Shown here one piece after another: positions 15,685 to 15,825 of a stretch of DNA of 15,825 bases; position 1 is the stretch's first letter; the number at the start of each line of letters is the position of its first letter. The DNA is from an uncultured Clostridia bacterium (GTDB lineage Bacteria > Bacillota_A > Clostridia > TANB77 > CAG-508), in the NCBI GenBank assembly GCA_949747745.1, contig CATKFT010000179.1, positions 1 through 15,825 on the forward strand. Reading direction: 5' to 3'. The translations under genes and the position numbers were made by a program. Below the pieces are notes generated by a model. It did no database searches. It saw nothing but the letters and a program-made list of their open reading frames with translations, and was not told the DNA's origin.

Positions 15685-15713
15685 TTGACAATTATCTAAA
15701 GCCATATTATAAT
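15685..15713 (+). promoter_or_regulatory. Consensus promoter of the tRNA-Leu gene
   Basis: TTGACA (15685-15690) and TATAAT (15708-15713) are exact consensus with 17-bp spacing; the tRNA begins 36 bp further on. The DNA from about 15592 to 15684 is AT-rich with no gene visible. Confidence 0.92.
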
Positions 15714-15748
15714 TAATCTTGTTATAAGATAAAACCAGTTCGATAAAT

Positions 15749-15825
15749 GCAGATGTGGCGGAACTGGTAGACGCACAGGACTTAAAATCCTGCGGTTGAA
15801 TAAACCGTGCCGGTTCGATTCCGGC
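15749..15825 (+). tRNA. tRNA-Leu, anticodon UAA (3' end cut by window)
   Basis: The acceptor 5' strand GCAGATG is followed by a D-arm, an anticodon arm CAGGA-CTTAAAA-TCCTG (anticodon TAA), a long class II variable arm CGGTT/AACCG typical of tRNA-Leu, and a complete T-arm GCCGG-TTCGATT-CCGGC that ends at the last base. The 3' acceptor strand lies outside the window. Confidence 0.95.

Overview
The window is AT-rich and looks like chromosomal DNA of a low-GC, anaerobic Firmicute of the Clostridia type. The grounds are a SCIFF peptide gene, a glmS ribozyme, TrmFO, strong AGGAGG-type ribosome binding sites, near-consensus sigma-A promoters and A/T-ending codons.

Layout: the 3' end of aspS (1-648) and its terminator; a singly transcribed gene of unknown function (874-1644); a minus-strand unit with the glmS ribozyme, glmS and cdd (4174 down to 1693); a minus-strand Bax-inhibitor-1-like membrane protein gene (5017 down to 4356); a plus-strand run of topA (5208-7314), a SWIM-SNF2 helicase gene (7357-10649), a SCIFF peptide gene with its own promoter (10880-11026) and trmFO (11160-12661); a large charged coiled-coil protein of unknown function (12820-15468); the tail of an IS3-family element (15472-15591); and a tRNA-Leu(UAA) gene cut by the window end (15749-15825).

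The remarkable signal is that five conserved genes (glmS, the Bax-inhibitor-like gene, topA, the SNF2 gene and trmFO) are each broken into pieces by +1 frameshifts, and all nine breaks are the same event: one extra C immediately before, and in phase with, a GGA or GGT glycine codon, so that an in-frame CGG appears. Removing that C at 3893, 3787, 4984, 4680, 5700, 8431, 9335, 12321 and 12334 restores full-length proteins through strongly conserved motifs (YDS-GI and GIAHTRW of GlmS, LSAGRVQ of TopA, DDMGLGKT of SNF2, ASGMVAGLNA of TrmFO). In these genes, and in the rest of the window except one gene, CGG never occurs in frame as arginine, although CGA, CGT and CGC do. The simplest biological reading is that CGG is an unassigned or specially decoded codon in this organism, and that the ribosome skips the C (or reads CGGN as a quadruplet) and inserts glycine. 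A systematic sequencing or assembly error is the main rival, but it would not be expected to respect codon phase.

The one gene with in-frame CGG that stays open is the unrecognised 256-residue gene at 874-1644 (codons 8 and 117). It therefore either argues that CGG can be read as a sense codon or is a recent arrival.
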